From the NCBI RefSeq assembly GCF_002563715.1, contig NZ_PDJJ01000001.1:992001-1056000 (forward strand): DNA of 64,000 nt, given 5' to 3'. Made by a program: the position numbers and the translations under genes. This stretch comes from Isoptericola jiangsuensis (lineage in GTDB: Bacteria > Actinomycetota > Actinomycetes > Actinomycetales > Cellulomonadaceae). The notes beneath the pieces were generated by a model. That model did not search any database and was not told where the DNA came from. It saw only the letters and a list, made by a program, of their open reading frames with translations. This document shows positions 27,059-36,753 of the stretch, in pieces. Each line of letters begins with the position of its first letter. Within the stretch, counting starts at the first letter, position 1.

Positions 27059-28374
27059 CCTCGCTCCGCGCCGACGAGGGCGTGCGCGGCACCGACCGGC
27101 TGGCGCCGCTCGTCGCCCCGGCGCCGGGGCTGTCGGACGCCGAGGTCGCGCGGTACGCCCGCCACCTGGCGCTGCCGGGCCTGGGCGTGCAGGGGCAGCG
27201 TCGCCTGGCGGCGGCGCGGGTGCTCGTGGTGGGCGCGGGCGGGCTCGGCAGTCCCGCGCTGCTCTACCTGGCCGCGGCGGGCGTCGGCACGCTCGGGATC
27301 GTGGACGACGACGTCGTCGACGTGACGAACCTGCAGCGGCAGGTCGCGCACGGCGAGTCGGACGTCGGCCGGGCGAAGGTCGCCTCGGCGCGGGCGACGG
27401 TCGCGGAGGTCAACCCGCACGTCACCGTGGTCGAGCACCCGGTGCGGCTCACCCCCGACAACGTGCTCGACGTGCTGCGCGGCTACGACGTCGTCCTGGA
27501 CGGCGCCGACAACTTCCCGACCCGCTATCTGGTGTCCGACGCCGCGGAGGTGCTCGGGCTGCCGGTCGTGTGGGGCTCGATCGACCGGTTCGACGGCCAG
27601 GTCGCCGTGTTCTGGGGCGCGCCCCGCCACCTCGTGACGGGCGACGACGGCGCGCCGCGCGTCGAGACGCGCCGCGGCGTCACCTACCGCGACGTGTTCC
27701 CCGTCCCGCCGCCGCCCGGCACGGTGCCGGACTGCGCGACCGGGGGCGTGCTGGGCGCGATGTGCGGCACCATCGGGTCCGCGATGGCGGTGGAGGCCGT
27801 CAAGCTGGTCACAGGCGTCGGCCGCACCCTGCACGGCCGCCTCGCCGTCCACGACGCGCTCGGCCCCGAGTGGCGCGAGCTCACCGTGCTGCCCGACCCG
27901 ACCCGCGAGCCCGTCACCGCGCTGCTGCCCGGCGACGACGCCTACGCCGCGTTCTGCGGCCTGGCCCCGACCTCCGCGTCCGCCCCGAGCACCGACGCGA
28001 CCACGGCAGCGACCACCGCACCGACGGCCGGGCCGGCCGGCGACCCGCAGGTCAGCGGCGCCGAGGCGGCCGCGCTGCTCGCCGCCGACCCGCCCGCCGT
28101 CCTCGTGGACGTGCGCGAGGAGTGGGAGGCGCAGGTGCGTCCCCTGGCCGGGGCGCGGCTCGTGCCCAGCGGCACGTTCCTCGGCCGCGTCGGCGGGGCG
28201 GGGGAGCCCGGACCGGACGCAGCCGCGCGGGCGGCGCTCGCGGACCTGCCGACCGACCGTCCCGTGGTGCTGGTGTGCGCGGTGGGCGCCCGCTCGGCGC
28301 GCGTCGCCGCCGTGGCCCGCGAGGCCGGGATCGACGCACGGTCCGTCGTCGGGGGCCTGCCGGCGCTCGGGTAG
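27055..28374 (+). CDS. moeZ: MoeZ-like E1 adenylyltransferase with rhodanese domain
   Basis: 439 residues. The N-terminal E1 domain has YARHLALPGLGVQGQRRL, VVGAGGLGSPALLYLAAAG (ATP loop), DDDVVDVTNLQRQ and DCATGGVLGAMCG. After a Thr/Ala linker comes a rhodanese domain whose loop VVLVCAVGARSARVA carries the sulfur-accepting cysteine. This layout, including the AFCGL boundary, is that of mycobacterial MoeZ, which adenylates and thiolates small ubiquitin-like sulfur carriers such as ThiS, MoaD or CysO. It lies convergent to thiG/thiS, supporting a ThiS role. Confidence 0.92.
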   Translation: MTSLRADEGVRGTDRLAPLVAPAPGLSDAEVARYARHLALPGLGVQGQRRLAAARVLVVGAGGLGSPALLYLAAAGVGTLGIVDDDVVDVTNLQRQVAHGESDVGRAKVASARATVAEVNPHVTVVEHPVRLTPDNVLDVLRGYDVVLDGADNFPTRYLVSDAAEVLGLPVVWGSIDRFDGQVAVFWGAPRHLVTGDDGAPRVETRRGVTYRDVFPVPPPPGTVPDCATGGVLGAMCGTIGSAMAVEAVKLVTGVGRTLHGRLAVHDALGPEWRELTVLPDPTREPVTALLPGDDAYAAFCGLAPTSASAPSTDATTAATTAPTAGPAGDPQVSGAEAAALLAADPPAVLVDVREEWEAQVRPLAGARLVPSGTFLGRVGGAGEPGPDAAARAALADLPTDRPVVLVCAVGARSARVAAVAREAGIDARSVVGGLPALG

Positions 28375-28382
28375 CGCCCGCC

Positions 28383-28410
28383 CCGGGCTCCCCGCTGGCC
28401 GCGAGCCCGG
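28383..28410. terminator. Hairpin between moeZ-like gene and thiG
   Basis: CCGGGCTC at 28383-28390 pairs with GAGCCCGG at 28403-28410. It lies between convergent genes; the stem is short and the loop is 12 bases. Confidence 0.4.
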
Positions 28411-28443
28411 CGTGTGGTGGTCCGTGGCCCCGACGGCGGCCGG

Positions 28444-29514
<1,071 letters not shown>

Positions 29515-29518
<4 letters not shown>

Positions 29519-30747
29519 GGGCGGGCTCCGTCGGGGGTGCGGGGGTCGGTGTCCTGGCGGGTGAAGCGGCGGGGGTCGCAGGCGCGCAGCGCGGCGACGG
29601 TCGCGGCGGGGTCGGCGGCGGTGCGACCCACGTCGAACCAGGTGCCGGTGAGGCCCGCGACGACGACGTCGGCGGTCAGCGGCGCCATGAGGATGCCGTT
29701 GCGGTAGTGGCCGGTGGCGAGGTGCAGGCCGGGGACGTCGGTGGGGCCGACGGCGGGCAGGTGGTCGGGCGTGGTGGGGCGGGCGCGGGGCGTCACCTCG
29801 ACCAGCGCGGCCTCGTCGATCGAGGGCAGCAGCACCCGGGCGTCGCGCAGCAGCGCGTACACGCCGCCGGCGTCGGCGCGGCGGTCGTCGGGGCGTTCCA
29901 GGGAGGTGGCGCCGATGACGAGCTCGCTGTGCCCGGTCCACGGCCCGTCGGACGCGGTGGTGCGGGCCACGACGTACACGGGGCGGCCCTGCACGAGACC
30001 CCGCACGACGTGCGTCGGGGCGAGCATGGGGTCGGCCTGCAGCCGCAGGGTCTGCCCCTTGACGGGACGCACGGGCAGGCTGACGCCGCGGACCCCGGCG
30101 AGCAGGGGCGCGGACGCCCAGCCCGCGGCGACGAGGGTGGTGCCGGCGCGGTGGCGGTGCCCGGCGTCGTCGACGACGCCGACGACACGTCCGCCGGGCT
30201 CCTGCTCGAGGTGCACGGCGGAGCGGTGCACGAGCTCGCCGGCAGGGTGCTGCTCGACGGCGGCGCACAGCGCCCGGTGCGTGGCCCGCGGGTCGACGGC
30301 GTGGTCGCCGGGCACCCATGCGGCGGCGGCGAGGCGCTGCCCGAGCAGGGGCTCGTGGCGACGGGCCTCGGCCACGGTGAGCTCGTGCGAGGTGACCTGG
30401 TGACGGGCGTGCAGGTCGACGACGCGGCGCAGCAGGGCGGCGTCGGCCGCGTCGTACGCCAGGGTGAGGGTGCCGGACTCCCGCAGCCCGACGCCGATGC
30501 CGGTGGAGGCCTCGAGGTCGGCGGCGAACCGCAGCCAGTGCGACGCCCCGGCGAGGTGCAGGTGCAGCGCGGCGCTCTCGGCGAACTCCGCCTCGGTGGC
30601 GGGGGCGAGCATCCCGGCGGCCGCGTGGGTGGCGCCGTCGCCCGGGACGGGGTCGAGGACCGTGACGGCGAGCCCCGCCTCGAGGGCGCGCCAGGCCGCG
30701 GCGAGACCGATGATCCCGCCCCCGACCACGACGAGGTCGCGTTGCAT
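29515..30747 (-). CDS. thiO: Glycine oxidase ThiO
   Basis: 410-residue FAD-dependent oxidase producing the iminoglycine used by Thi[22 protein letters not shown] is the FAD dinucleotide fold (GxGxxG, shown by [13 protein letters not shown]). [23 protein letters not shown] and [19 protein letters not shown] match DAO-family ThiO. The TPP riboswitch lies in its leader, so the operon is shut off by thiamine pyrophosphate. Oxygen-dependent ThiO rather than ThiH implies aerobic thiazole synthesis. Confidence 0.95.
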
Positions 30748-30754
30748 GAGGTGC

Positions 30755-30840
30755 TCCCTTCGCTGGCATGACCCAGATCAGGTTCGACGGTCGGCGCCCA
30801 CGCGCCCTCTCAGCCCTGCGCAGGGCTCCCGTGCTCGGCC
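30755..30840 (-). ncRNA. TPP riboswitch (THI element)
   Basis: Read on the minus strand it has the invariant TPP core: ACGGGAGCCC, GGGCTGAGAGGG, and the right arm CCGTCGAACCTGATCTGGGT followed by CATGCCAGCGAAGGGA. The last part contains AAGGGAG, which is probably the thiO ribosome site, so ligand binding may hide it. Eight bases follow to the thiO ATG. Confidence 0.96.
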
Positions 30841-30841
30841 C

Positions 30842-30847
30842 ACCCTA
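30842..30847 (-). promoter_or_regulatory. -10 box upstream of the TPP riboswitch
   Basis: TAGGGT on the minus strand directly precedes the riboswitch core, so transcription would begin at about its first base. No clear -35 was seen. Confidence 0.5.
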
Positions 30848-30929
30848 CCGGCCCGCGTCGGGCCCGGTGACGTGGGCGGACGTCGACGGTGCCGGGGCGG
30901 CGGCCGGTGGCCCGCGCCGCGGACGACGC

Positions 30930-30935
30930 TAGGCT
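30930..30935 (+). promoter_or_regulatory. -10 box of thiE
   Basis: TAGGCT eight bases before the GTG at 30944, probably a leaderless transcript. If so, thiE itself is outside TPP riboswitch control. Confidence 0.5.
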
Positions 30936-30943
30936 CGCGGCTC

Positions 30944-31591
30944 GTGACCGCCGTCGACGCCCGCACCCGCCTGGCCGCCGCCCGCCTCTACCTGTGCACG
31001 GACGCCCGTGAGGAGCGCGGCGACCTCGAGGACTTCCTGCACGCCGTGCTCGCCGGCGGGGTGGACGTGGTGCAGCTGCGCGACAAGTCGTTGGACGTGG
31101 CCCGCGAGCTGGAGCTGCAGGAGGTCGTCGCCCGGGTCGCGGCGGAGCACGGCGCGCTGTGGGCGGTCAACGACCGGGCCGACGTCGCCGGGCTGACCGG
31201 CGCCCCCGTGGTCCACATGGGGCAGGGGGACCTGCCGACGTACGCCGTGCGCACGCTGCTCGGCCCGGACCCCGTGCTGGGCCGGTCCACGCACTCGGCC
31301 GCGCAGGCCGCCGCCGCGGACGCCGACCCGGGCGTCGACTACTTCTGCGTGGGGCCGCTGTGGGCCACCCCGACCAAGCCGGGCCGGGACGCCGTCGGGC
31401 TCGACCTGCTGCGCGCCGTCGCCGCCTCGGACCCGGCGACACCCTGGTTCGCGATCGGCGGGATCGACGCCGAGCGCCTGGACGCCGTGCTCGACGCCGG
31501 GGCGACGCGCGTCGTGGTGGTGCGGGCGATCACGCGGGCCGCGGATCCCGAGCGGGCGGCGCGCGAGCTGCGCGACCGCCTCGCCGGCTGA
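30944..31591 (+). CDS. thiE: Thiamine-phosphate synthase
   Basis: 215-residue TIM barrel that couples HMP-pyrophosphate to thiazole phosphate. [13 protein letters not shown] opens it, [20 protein letters not shown] is the QLRxK phosphate motif, [12 protein letters not shown] and [19 protein letters not shown] are the substrate and pyrophosphate loops, and [16 protein letters not shown] closes it. It diverges from thiO across a 196-base region holding the riboswitch. Confidence 0.96.
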   Translation: MTAVDARTRLAAARLYLCTDAREERGDLEDFLHAVLAGGVDVVQLRDKSLDVARELELQEVVARVAAEHGALWAVNDRADVAGLTGAPVVHMGQGDLPTYAVRTLLGPDPVLGRSTHSAAQAAAADADPGVDYFCVGPLWATPTKPGRDAVGLDLLRAVAASDPATPWFAIGGIDAERLDAVLDAGATRVVVVRAITRAADPERAARELRDRLAG

Positions 31592-31704
31592 CGTCGCCCC
31601 GGCGCCCCGACCGCCGCCGTCGCGCCACGGGCGGCCCGACCGGCGGGCCCGCGGGTATGACCGAACCGACGCCGGGACCGGCCGGAGGCGTGCGCGCGGG
31701 CGAC

Positions 31705-31710
31705 TATCCT
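31705..31710 (+). promoter_or_regulatory. -10 box of guaA
   Basis: TATCCT six bases before the GTG at 31717, marking a leaderless start. Confidence 0.5.
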
Positions 31711-31716
31711 GGTCCG

Positions 31717-33315
31717 GTGACGTCTCCCGCCACCACCCCCGACAGCGACCCGATCACGCCCCGGCCTGTTCTCGTCGTCGACTTCGGCGCCCAGTACGCC
31801 CAGCTCATCGCCCGCCGCGTGCGCGAGGCCAAGGTCTACTCCGAGATCGTGCCGCACACGTTCACGACGGAGCAGATGCTGGCCAAGGACCCGGCCGCGA
31901 TCATCCTGTCCGGAGGGCCGTCGTCGGTGTACGCCACGGGCGCGCCGTTCGTCGACCCGGCGCTGTTCGAGGCGGGCGTGCCCGTCCTCGGCATCTGCTA
32001 CGGGTTCCAGGCGATGGCGGCGGCGCTCGGCGGCACGGTCGCCCAGACCGGTGCCCGCGAGTACGGCGGCACCGAGGTCGAGGTGTGCTCCGCCGGCGTG
32101 CTGCTGGCCGGCACCCCCGAGCACCAGACCACGTGGATGAGCCACGGCGACGCCGTGCACGAGGCGCCCGCGGGCTTCGAGGTGCTCGCCACCTCGCCCG
32201 GCTCGCCCGTCGCCGCGTTCGAGGACGGTTCCCGCCGCCTCTACGGCGTGCAGTGGCACCCGGAGGTCAAGCACTCGGCGCACGGCCAGGCCGTGCTGGA
32301 GCACTTCCTCTACGAGGGCGCCGGCCTGGCGCCCGACTGGACGCCCGGCAACGTCATCGCCGACCAGGTGGCCGCGATCCGCGCCCAGGTGGGCGACTCC
32401 CGCGTCATCTGCGCGCTGTCCGGCGGCGTCGACTCGGCCGTCGCGGCCGCGCTCGTCCAGCGCGCCGTCGGCTCGCAGCTGACCTGCGTGCACGTCGACC
32501 ACGGCCTCATGCGGGCGGGCGAGGTCGAGCAGATCGAGCGCGACTTCGTCGCCTCCACCGGTGTCAACCTCGTCATCCGCGACGAGAAGGAGCGGTTCCT
32601 CGCCGCCCTCGCCGGGCACTCCGACCCGGAGACGAAGCGCAAGATCATCGGCCGCGAGTTCATCCGCGTGTTCGAGGACGCCCAGCGCGACATCGTCGCC
32701 GACGCCGGCGCGCACGGCGAGGAGGTCAAGTTCCTCGTCCAGGGCACCCTGTACCCGGACGTCGTCGAGTCCGGCGGCGGCGAGGGCGCGGCCAACATCA
32801 AGAGCCACCACAACGTGGGCGGCCTGCCCGACGACCTCCAGTTCGAGCTCGTCGAGCCGCTGCGCACCCTGTTCAAGGACGAGGTCCGCGCGGTGGGGCG
32901 TGAGCTCGGCGTCCCCGAGGAGATCGTCGCCCGCCAGCCGTTCCCCGGCCCGGGCCTCGGCATCCGCATCGTCGGCGAGGTGACGGCCGAGCGGCTCGAC
33001 ATCCTGCGCCAGGCCGACGCCATCGCCCGCGAGGAGCTGACGAAGGCCGGCCTCGACGGCGAGATCTGGCAGTGCCCCGTCGTGCTGCTCGCGGACGTCC
33101 GCTCCGTCGGCGTCCAGGGCGACGGCCGCACCTACGGTCACCCGATCGTGCTGCGCCCCGTGTCGTCCGAGGACGCCATGACGGCCGACTGGACGCGCCT
33201 GCCCTACGACGTGCTGTCGGTCATCTCGACCCGCATCACCAACGAGGTCAGCGAGGTCAACCGGGTCGTGCTCGACGTGACGAGCAAGCCGCCGGGCACC
33301 ATCGAGTGGGAGTGA
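31717..33315 (+). CDS. guaA: GMP synthase (glutamine-hydrolysing)
   Basis: 532-residue two-domain enzyme converting XMP to GMP. The class I glutamine amidotransferase domain (residues about 15-205) has [14 protein letters not shown] with the catalytic cysteine and QWHPEVKHS with the His and Glu. The ATP pyrophosphatase domain has [17 protein letters not shown], and the C-terminal dimerisation part ends [18 protein letters not shown]. The GTG at 31717 is favoured by the -10 position; an in-frame ATG at 31657 is the alternative. It works with guaB at 4262. Confidence 0.97.
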   Translation: MTSPATTPDSDPITPRPVLVVDFGAQYAQLIARRVREAKVYSEIVPHTFTTEQMLAKDPAAIILSGGPSSVYATGAPFVDPALFEAGVPVLGICYGFQAMAAALGGTVAQTGAREYGGTEVEVCSAGVLLAGTPEHQTTWMSHGDAVHEAPAGFEVLATSPGSPVAAFEDGSRRLYGVQWHPEVKHSAHGQAVLEHFLYEGAGLAPDWTPGNVIADQVAAIRAQVGDSRVICALSGGVDSAVAAALVQRAVGSQLTCVHVDHGLMRAGEVEQIERDFVASTGVNLVIRDEKERFLAALAGHSDPETKRKIIGREFIRVFEDAQRDIVADAGAHGEEVKFLVQGTLYPDVVESGGGEGAANIKSHHNVGGLPDDLQFELVEPLRTLFKDEVRAVGRELGVPEEIVARQPFPGPGLGIRIVGEVTAERLDILRQADAIAREELTKAGLDGEIWQCPVVLLADVRSVGVQGDGRTYGHPIVLRPVSSEDAMTADWTRLPYDVLSVISTRITNEVSEVNRVVLDVTSKPPGTIEWE

Positions 33316-33357
33316 CCTCCCGCTCCCCGAGCACCGCGGCGCCCTGCGGAGCCGCCC

Positions 33358-33395
33358 ACGCACGCCCGGCCGGGTCCACCCGGCCGGGCGTGCGT
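33358..33395 (+). terminator. guaA terminator
   Basis: Perfect 18-bp stem (33358-33375 with 33378-33395), 43 bases after the guaA stop. Confidence 0.8.
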
Positions 33396-33511
33396 CGTCC
33401 CGGGACCCTGCGGACGTAGCCCCTGTTCGCAGCGCGGAATCGACCGTCACGGGCTACCTTGCTGAGTGAAGCACCTCACAGTTTCTTCACCAGCGACGAG
33501 AGGTATGAGCC

Positions 33512-34219
33512 ATGTCGAGCACCGTCACTGTCCGTCCTCCGAAGGGTGCCCGGGGGATCGGGCTGTTCTCCGTCATCGTCGGCATCGTCCTCATCGTGGC
33601 GGGTGCCGTCGTGTGGGTCGTGGTGTCGCAGACGCTCGCCGACGAGCAGATCACCGTCTCCGAGGACGCGAGCTTCCTCGCGGGCGACGAGGTGGACGGG
33701 CCGTTCTCCGCGTTCGCCCAGGCCGAGGTGATCAACAAGCACGCGCTCGAGGCCTCGGGCGGCATGACCTACGCCGAGCTGGACCAGGAGGACCCGACCC
33801 GCGCCACCGTCATGAACGCGTCGTTCCTGCGGGCGTCGCTGTTCACGTCGGTCGTCGCGTTCGGCGTGTGCGCCCTCGTCATCGGGCTGGGCCTGATGTT
33901 CATCCTCATCGGCGTCGCGCTACGGCGGCTCGCCGGCGGGTCGGAGGTGTCCGTCGAGTCGCCGACGTACGCCTCCAGCGGCTCCATGTCGCAGCCCGCC
34001 GCAGCCCCGGTGGCCCCGGCCGCGCCTGCCGCCGCCCCCGCCGCTGCCGCCGCTCCGCCCGCCGCCCCCGGCGCCCCGCCGCGGCACTCGGCGGTCACCG
34101 GCGACGAGTCCACCACGGACGCCGGCACGCGCCCGACCGCACCGGGGACGACGCCCCCGGTCGAGCAGACCGAGCCGGTGGACCCGAACCGTCGCGAGGA
34201 CGGCACCGACCGCACCTGA
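33512..34219 (+). CDS. Two-helix membrane protein of unknown function
   Basis: 235 residues that I do not assign to a known function. It has two membrane segments (LFSVIVGIVLIVAGAVVWVVV at about 18-38, in part IGLFSVIVGIVLIVAGAVVW; and SVVAFGVCALVIGLGLMFIL near 112-131) separated by an acidic ~75-residue outside domain. The C-terminus is a long Ala/Pro-rich cytoplasmic tail. Similar actinobacterial proteins are sometimes labelled LigA dioxygenase, which nothing here supports. The ATG at 33512 follows GAGAGG, with a TACCTT -10 box at about 33454. Confidence 0.75.
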   Translation: MSSTVTVRPPKGARGIGLFSVIVGIVLIVAGAVVWVVVSQTLADEQITVSEDASFLAGDEVDGPFSAFAQAEVINKHALEASGGMTYAELDQEDPTRATVMNASFLRASLFTSVVAFGVCALVIGLGLMFILIGVALRRLAGGSEVSVESPTYASSGSMSQPAAAPVAPAAPAAAPAAAAAPPAAPGAPPRHSAVTGDESTTDAGTRPTAPGTTPPVEQTEPVDPNRREDGTDRT

Positions 34220-34224
34220 GCCCC

Positions 34225-34276
34225 GCGCGCGAACGGCCTGGACGCCACCGTGGTGACGTCCAGGCCGTTCGCGCGC
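34225..34276. terminator. Bidirectional terminator
   Basis: Perfect 20-bp stem (34225-34244 with 34257-34276) and a 12-base loop between convergent membrane-protein genes. Confidence 0.8.
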
Positions 34277-34303
34277 GCCGGGCATCCGGCCGGGGCGTGC
34301 CGG

Positions 34304-35071
34304 TCAGTCGGCGGTGGGGCGGCGGCGCCGCCGGCGGGCCGCCCCCACCAGCGACCCGACGACCAGCAGCACGCCCGCGACGGCGAGCAGCAGGATCGTC
34401 GCGAGCTGGACGTCGATGGCGGCGCCCGCCGCCTGCGCGACCAGGCCCAGCCCGACCACCGCTACGACCAGGCCCCACACGACGGTGCTGGTCCGCGGGC
34501 CCGTGCTCACCAGCGGTGCCGTCGCCGTCGCGACCGGGGTCGTCGCGGCAGGTGTCGCAGGTGTCGCCGGGGCACCGCCGGCGTAGCCGGTGAACGCGTC
34601 CGCGGCAGGCGTGCCGGCGTCGGCGGAGACCGGCCGCGGCGGGTTCCACCGCTCCGGCTCCGGCTCCACGGACAGCGTCCGGGTGTCACCCGCCGCCTCG
34701 TCGCCCGCGCCGAGGACCTGCGTGTCCCCGGGTGCCGGCGCGGCGTCGGCGGGCAGGACCTGGGTGTCGCCCGGTCCGGCGTCGGGGGCGACGGCCTCCA
34801 GGAGCTGCGTGGACGGCGGCGGCTCCGGGGCCGATGCTGGCTCCTCGTCGGGCTCCCCGGCCTCGTCGACCGGCGCCGAGCCGTCGAGGGGCACGGTCTC
34901 CTCGCTCGTCGCCGTGTCGCCGTCGTGCGCCGCGCCGGCGGACGTGCCGGCCGGGCTCCCGGTGGACGCGTCAGCGGTGGGGGTGAGGTCCGCGTCGACG
35001 GTCTCCGGCGCGGTGGACGCCGGGTCGGCGTCCGGGTGCTCGGGCAGGTCGCGGGTCGGGTCGGTGCTCAC
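34304..35071 (-). CDS. Acidic-tailed membrane protein next to PspC gene
   Basis: 255 residues. The first ~170 are acidic and low in complexity, with GDTQVL or GDTRTL repeated three times (TQVLPAD, TQVLGAG, TRTLSVE) and no known domain. Two closely spaced membrane helices follow (VVWGLVVAVVGLGLVAQAA, then ATILLLAVAGVLLVVGSLVG) and a short Arg-rich end. The GTG at 35071 overlaps the stop of the PspC gene, so it is the second gene of that unit. No function can be assigned; a partner in envelope-stress sensing is only an inference from position. Confidence 0.75.
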   Translation of the reverse strand: MSTDPTRDLPEHPDADPASTAPETVDADLTPTADASTGSPAGTSAGAAHDGDTATSEETVPLDGSAPVDEAGEPDEEPASAPEPPPSTQLLEAVAPDAGPGDTQVLPADAAPAPGDTQVLGAGDEAAGDTRTLSVEPEPERWNPPRPVSADAGTPAADAFTGYAGGAPATPATPAATTPVATATAPLVSTGPRTSTVVWGLVVAVVGLGLVAQAAGAAIDVQLATILLLAVAGVLLVVGSLVGAARRRRRRPTAD

Positions 35072-36627
35072 TGGATCTCCTCGATGACGAGCTCTCCGGC
35101 GCGGGCGTCGACGTCGAGCAGCAGCACGACGCCTCCGTCGGACGCTTCGACGGTGCGGTAGGTGGCGGGCCCGCCGGTGAAACCGTTGACGGACAGGTAC
35201 TGGTTGTCGACGTCCCACGCGAAGTGGCCCGCGTTGAGGTCGACGACGGCCTCGACGGCGACGCCGTCGGGGATCTGGACGACGGCGCGTCCGCCCGTCA
35301 TCTCGACGGGCACGACCACCGGCGACCCCGGCTCGACACCGGCCAGGTCGAGCTCGGTGAGGTCGAGCGTGGCGTCGCCGAACTGGATGCGGTAGCCGCC
35401 GGCGGCGTCCTCGACCGTGCGGGGCGTCAGCTCGCCCTGCCCGAGGACGGTGCCCGACGAGGTGGCGACCTGCGGGCCGTCGACCCAGGACCAGTCGTCC
35501 CAGTCCCAGCGGTCGTGCGTGGCGGTGAAGGGCCACGTCACGGCCGCGGCGATCAGGCCGAGGACTGCCAGCGCGGTCAGCCCGCCGCCGCGTCGGCCGC
35601 GCAGGCCCGCGACGACGAGGCCACCGCCCAGCAGCACGAGCGTGCCGCCGAGCCACAGCGCCCACGCCGGGGCGGTGACACCGAGGACGACGGTGGCGGC
35701 GAGCATCCCCGCGCCGAGCAGCAGGGACAGGCCGACGACGACGCCCACGCTCGCGGCACCGGCCCGCGGCGTGCGGGGGCGGGGCGGGGGCGGCGGACCG
35801 ACGGGCGGCAGGGGTGCGGCGGGAGGCGCCGGCGGGACGGTGCCGGCGTCCCACGGCTGGGTGCCGCGGTCCCGGTGGTGCCGGGGCCGGGCCTGCTGGT
35901 CGCCGGCCCACCCGGGGGCGGGGGCCGCGGGCGCCGACGGCTCGGCCACGTAGTGCGCGCGGGGCGCAGGGGTGAACGCCTCGGCCGCGTGGGTCGTGCG
36001 ACCCGACGGCGCGTCAGCCGAGGCCACGGGAGGGTCCTGGAGGTCCGCCGTCCCGGGGGCGGCCGACGGCGTGGCGCCGGGGGTCCAGGCGGCAGGCGGC
36101 GGGCCGGTCGGTGACCAGTCCTGCGGGCGAGGTCCGGCGTCGCGTCGCCGCGAGCGGACCAGCCTGACGACGAGCCACACGACGGCGACCCAGAACGCGA
36201 TCCACAGCAGCCCGACGACCCACTCGGCCGGGCCGCCCCACCAGGGCCAGCTGCCGCTCCAGGTGAGGCCGACGACCAGCATGATGCCGGCCCCGACGAC
36301 GGCGACGTCGAACGTGCCGCGGAACGTCTCCTCCAGGTGGATGCGGCCGTCGGACCGCTCCGGCAGGAGCAGCCACGCCACGGCGTACAGCACCAGGCCG
36401 AGGCCGCCGAGGAACGCGCTGAGCACGAGCAGGCCACGCACGAGCAGCGGGTCGAGCCCGTAGCGCTCGCCGACCCCGGCGGCGACGCCGCCGATCCACC
36501 GGTCGTCGGAGCGGGCGACGCCCATGCGTCGCACGGAGTCGAAGAACTGGGCGCCGGCGGGGCGCCGTGGCGGGTTCTGCCCCGCCCCGGGCGGGACGCC
36601 GGGGTCGGAGGTCTCGTTCGTGGTCAT
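35068..36627 (-). CDS. PspC-domain membrane protein
   Basis: 519 residues. Residues about 30-90 are a PspC domain (GVARSDDRWIGGVAAGVGER, GLDPLLVRGLLVLSAFLGGLG, VLYAVAWLLLPE). A second helix pair, a Pro/Ala-rich linker, three more helices (about 320-400) and a C-terminal beta-rich domain of the LiaF/adhesin-like type (VVVPVEMTGGRAVVQIPDGV, then YLSVNGFTGG) follow. This layout suggests an envelope-stress component regulated with the divergent two-component system at 36754, whose kinase also begins with PspC. Confidence 0.87.
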   Translation of the reverse strand: MTTNETSDPGVPPGAGQNPPRRPAGAQFFDSVRRMGVARSDDRWIGGVAAGVGERYGLDPLLVRGLLVLSAFLGGLGLVLYAVAWLLLPERSDGRIHLEETFRGTFDVAVVGAGIMLVVGLTWSGSWPWWGGPAEWVVGLLWIAFWVAVVWLVVRLVRSRRRDAGPRPQDWSPTGPPPAAWTPGATPSAAPGTADLQDPPVASADAPSGRTTHAAEAFTPAPRAHYVAEPSAPAAPAPGWAGDQQARPRHHRDRGTQPWDAGTVPPAPPAAPLPPVGPPPPPRPRTPRAGAASVGVVVGLSLLLGAGMLAATVVLGVTAPAWALWLGGTLVLLGGGLVVAGLRGRRGGGLTALAVLGLIAAAVTWPFTATHDRWDWDDWSWVDGPQVATSSGTVLGQGELTPRTVEDAAGGYRIQFGDATLDLTELDLAGVEPGSPVVVPVEMTGGRAVVQIPDGVAVEAVVDLNAGHFAWDVDNQYLSVNGFTGGPATYRTVEASDGGVVLLLDVDARAGELVIEEIQ

Positions 36628-36664
36628 GTCAGCATCATGTCGCCGGGCGCGCGGGCGCGGCATG

Positions 36665-36712
36665 GGGTGATGCCCTGAAACCGTCCCTGATTCGCCGGGG
36701 GTGACACCCTCA
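36665..36712. promoter_or_regulatory. Paired palindromic elements between pspC and kinase genes
   Basis: GGGTGATGCCCTGA (36665-36678) and GGGTGACACCCTCA (36699-36712) are near-identical and 34 bases apart, in the divergent intergenic region. They are a candidate binding site for the LuxR-type regulator encoded at 38040. Confidence 0.5.
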
Positions 36713-36753
36713 GGACCGCACCGTGGGGCCTCGGGGCGTGACACGATCGGAGC

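Noticed and set aside
33512-34219. LigA-type aromatic ring-opening dioxygenase
   Set aside because: That label is attached to similar proteins, but the sequence is a two-helix membrane protein with no dioxygenase metal ligands.
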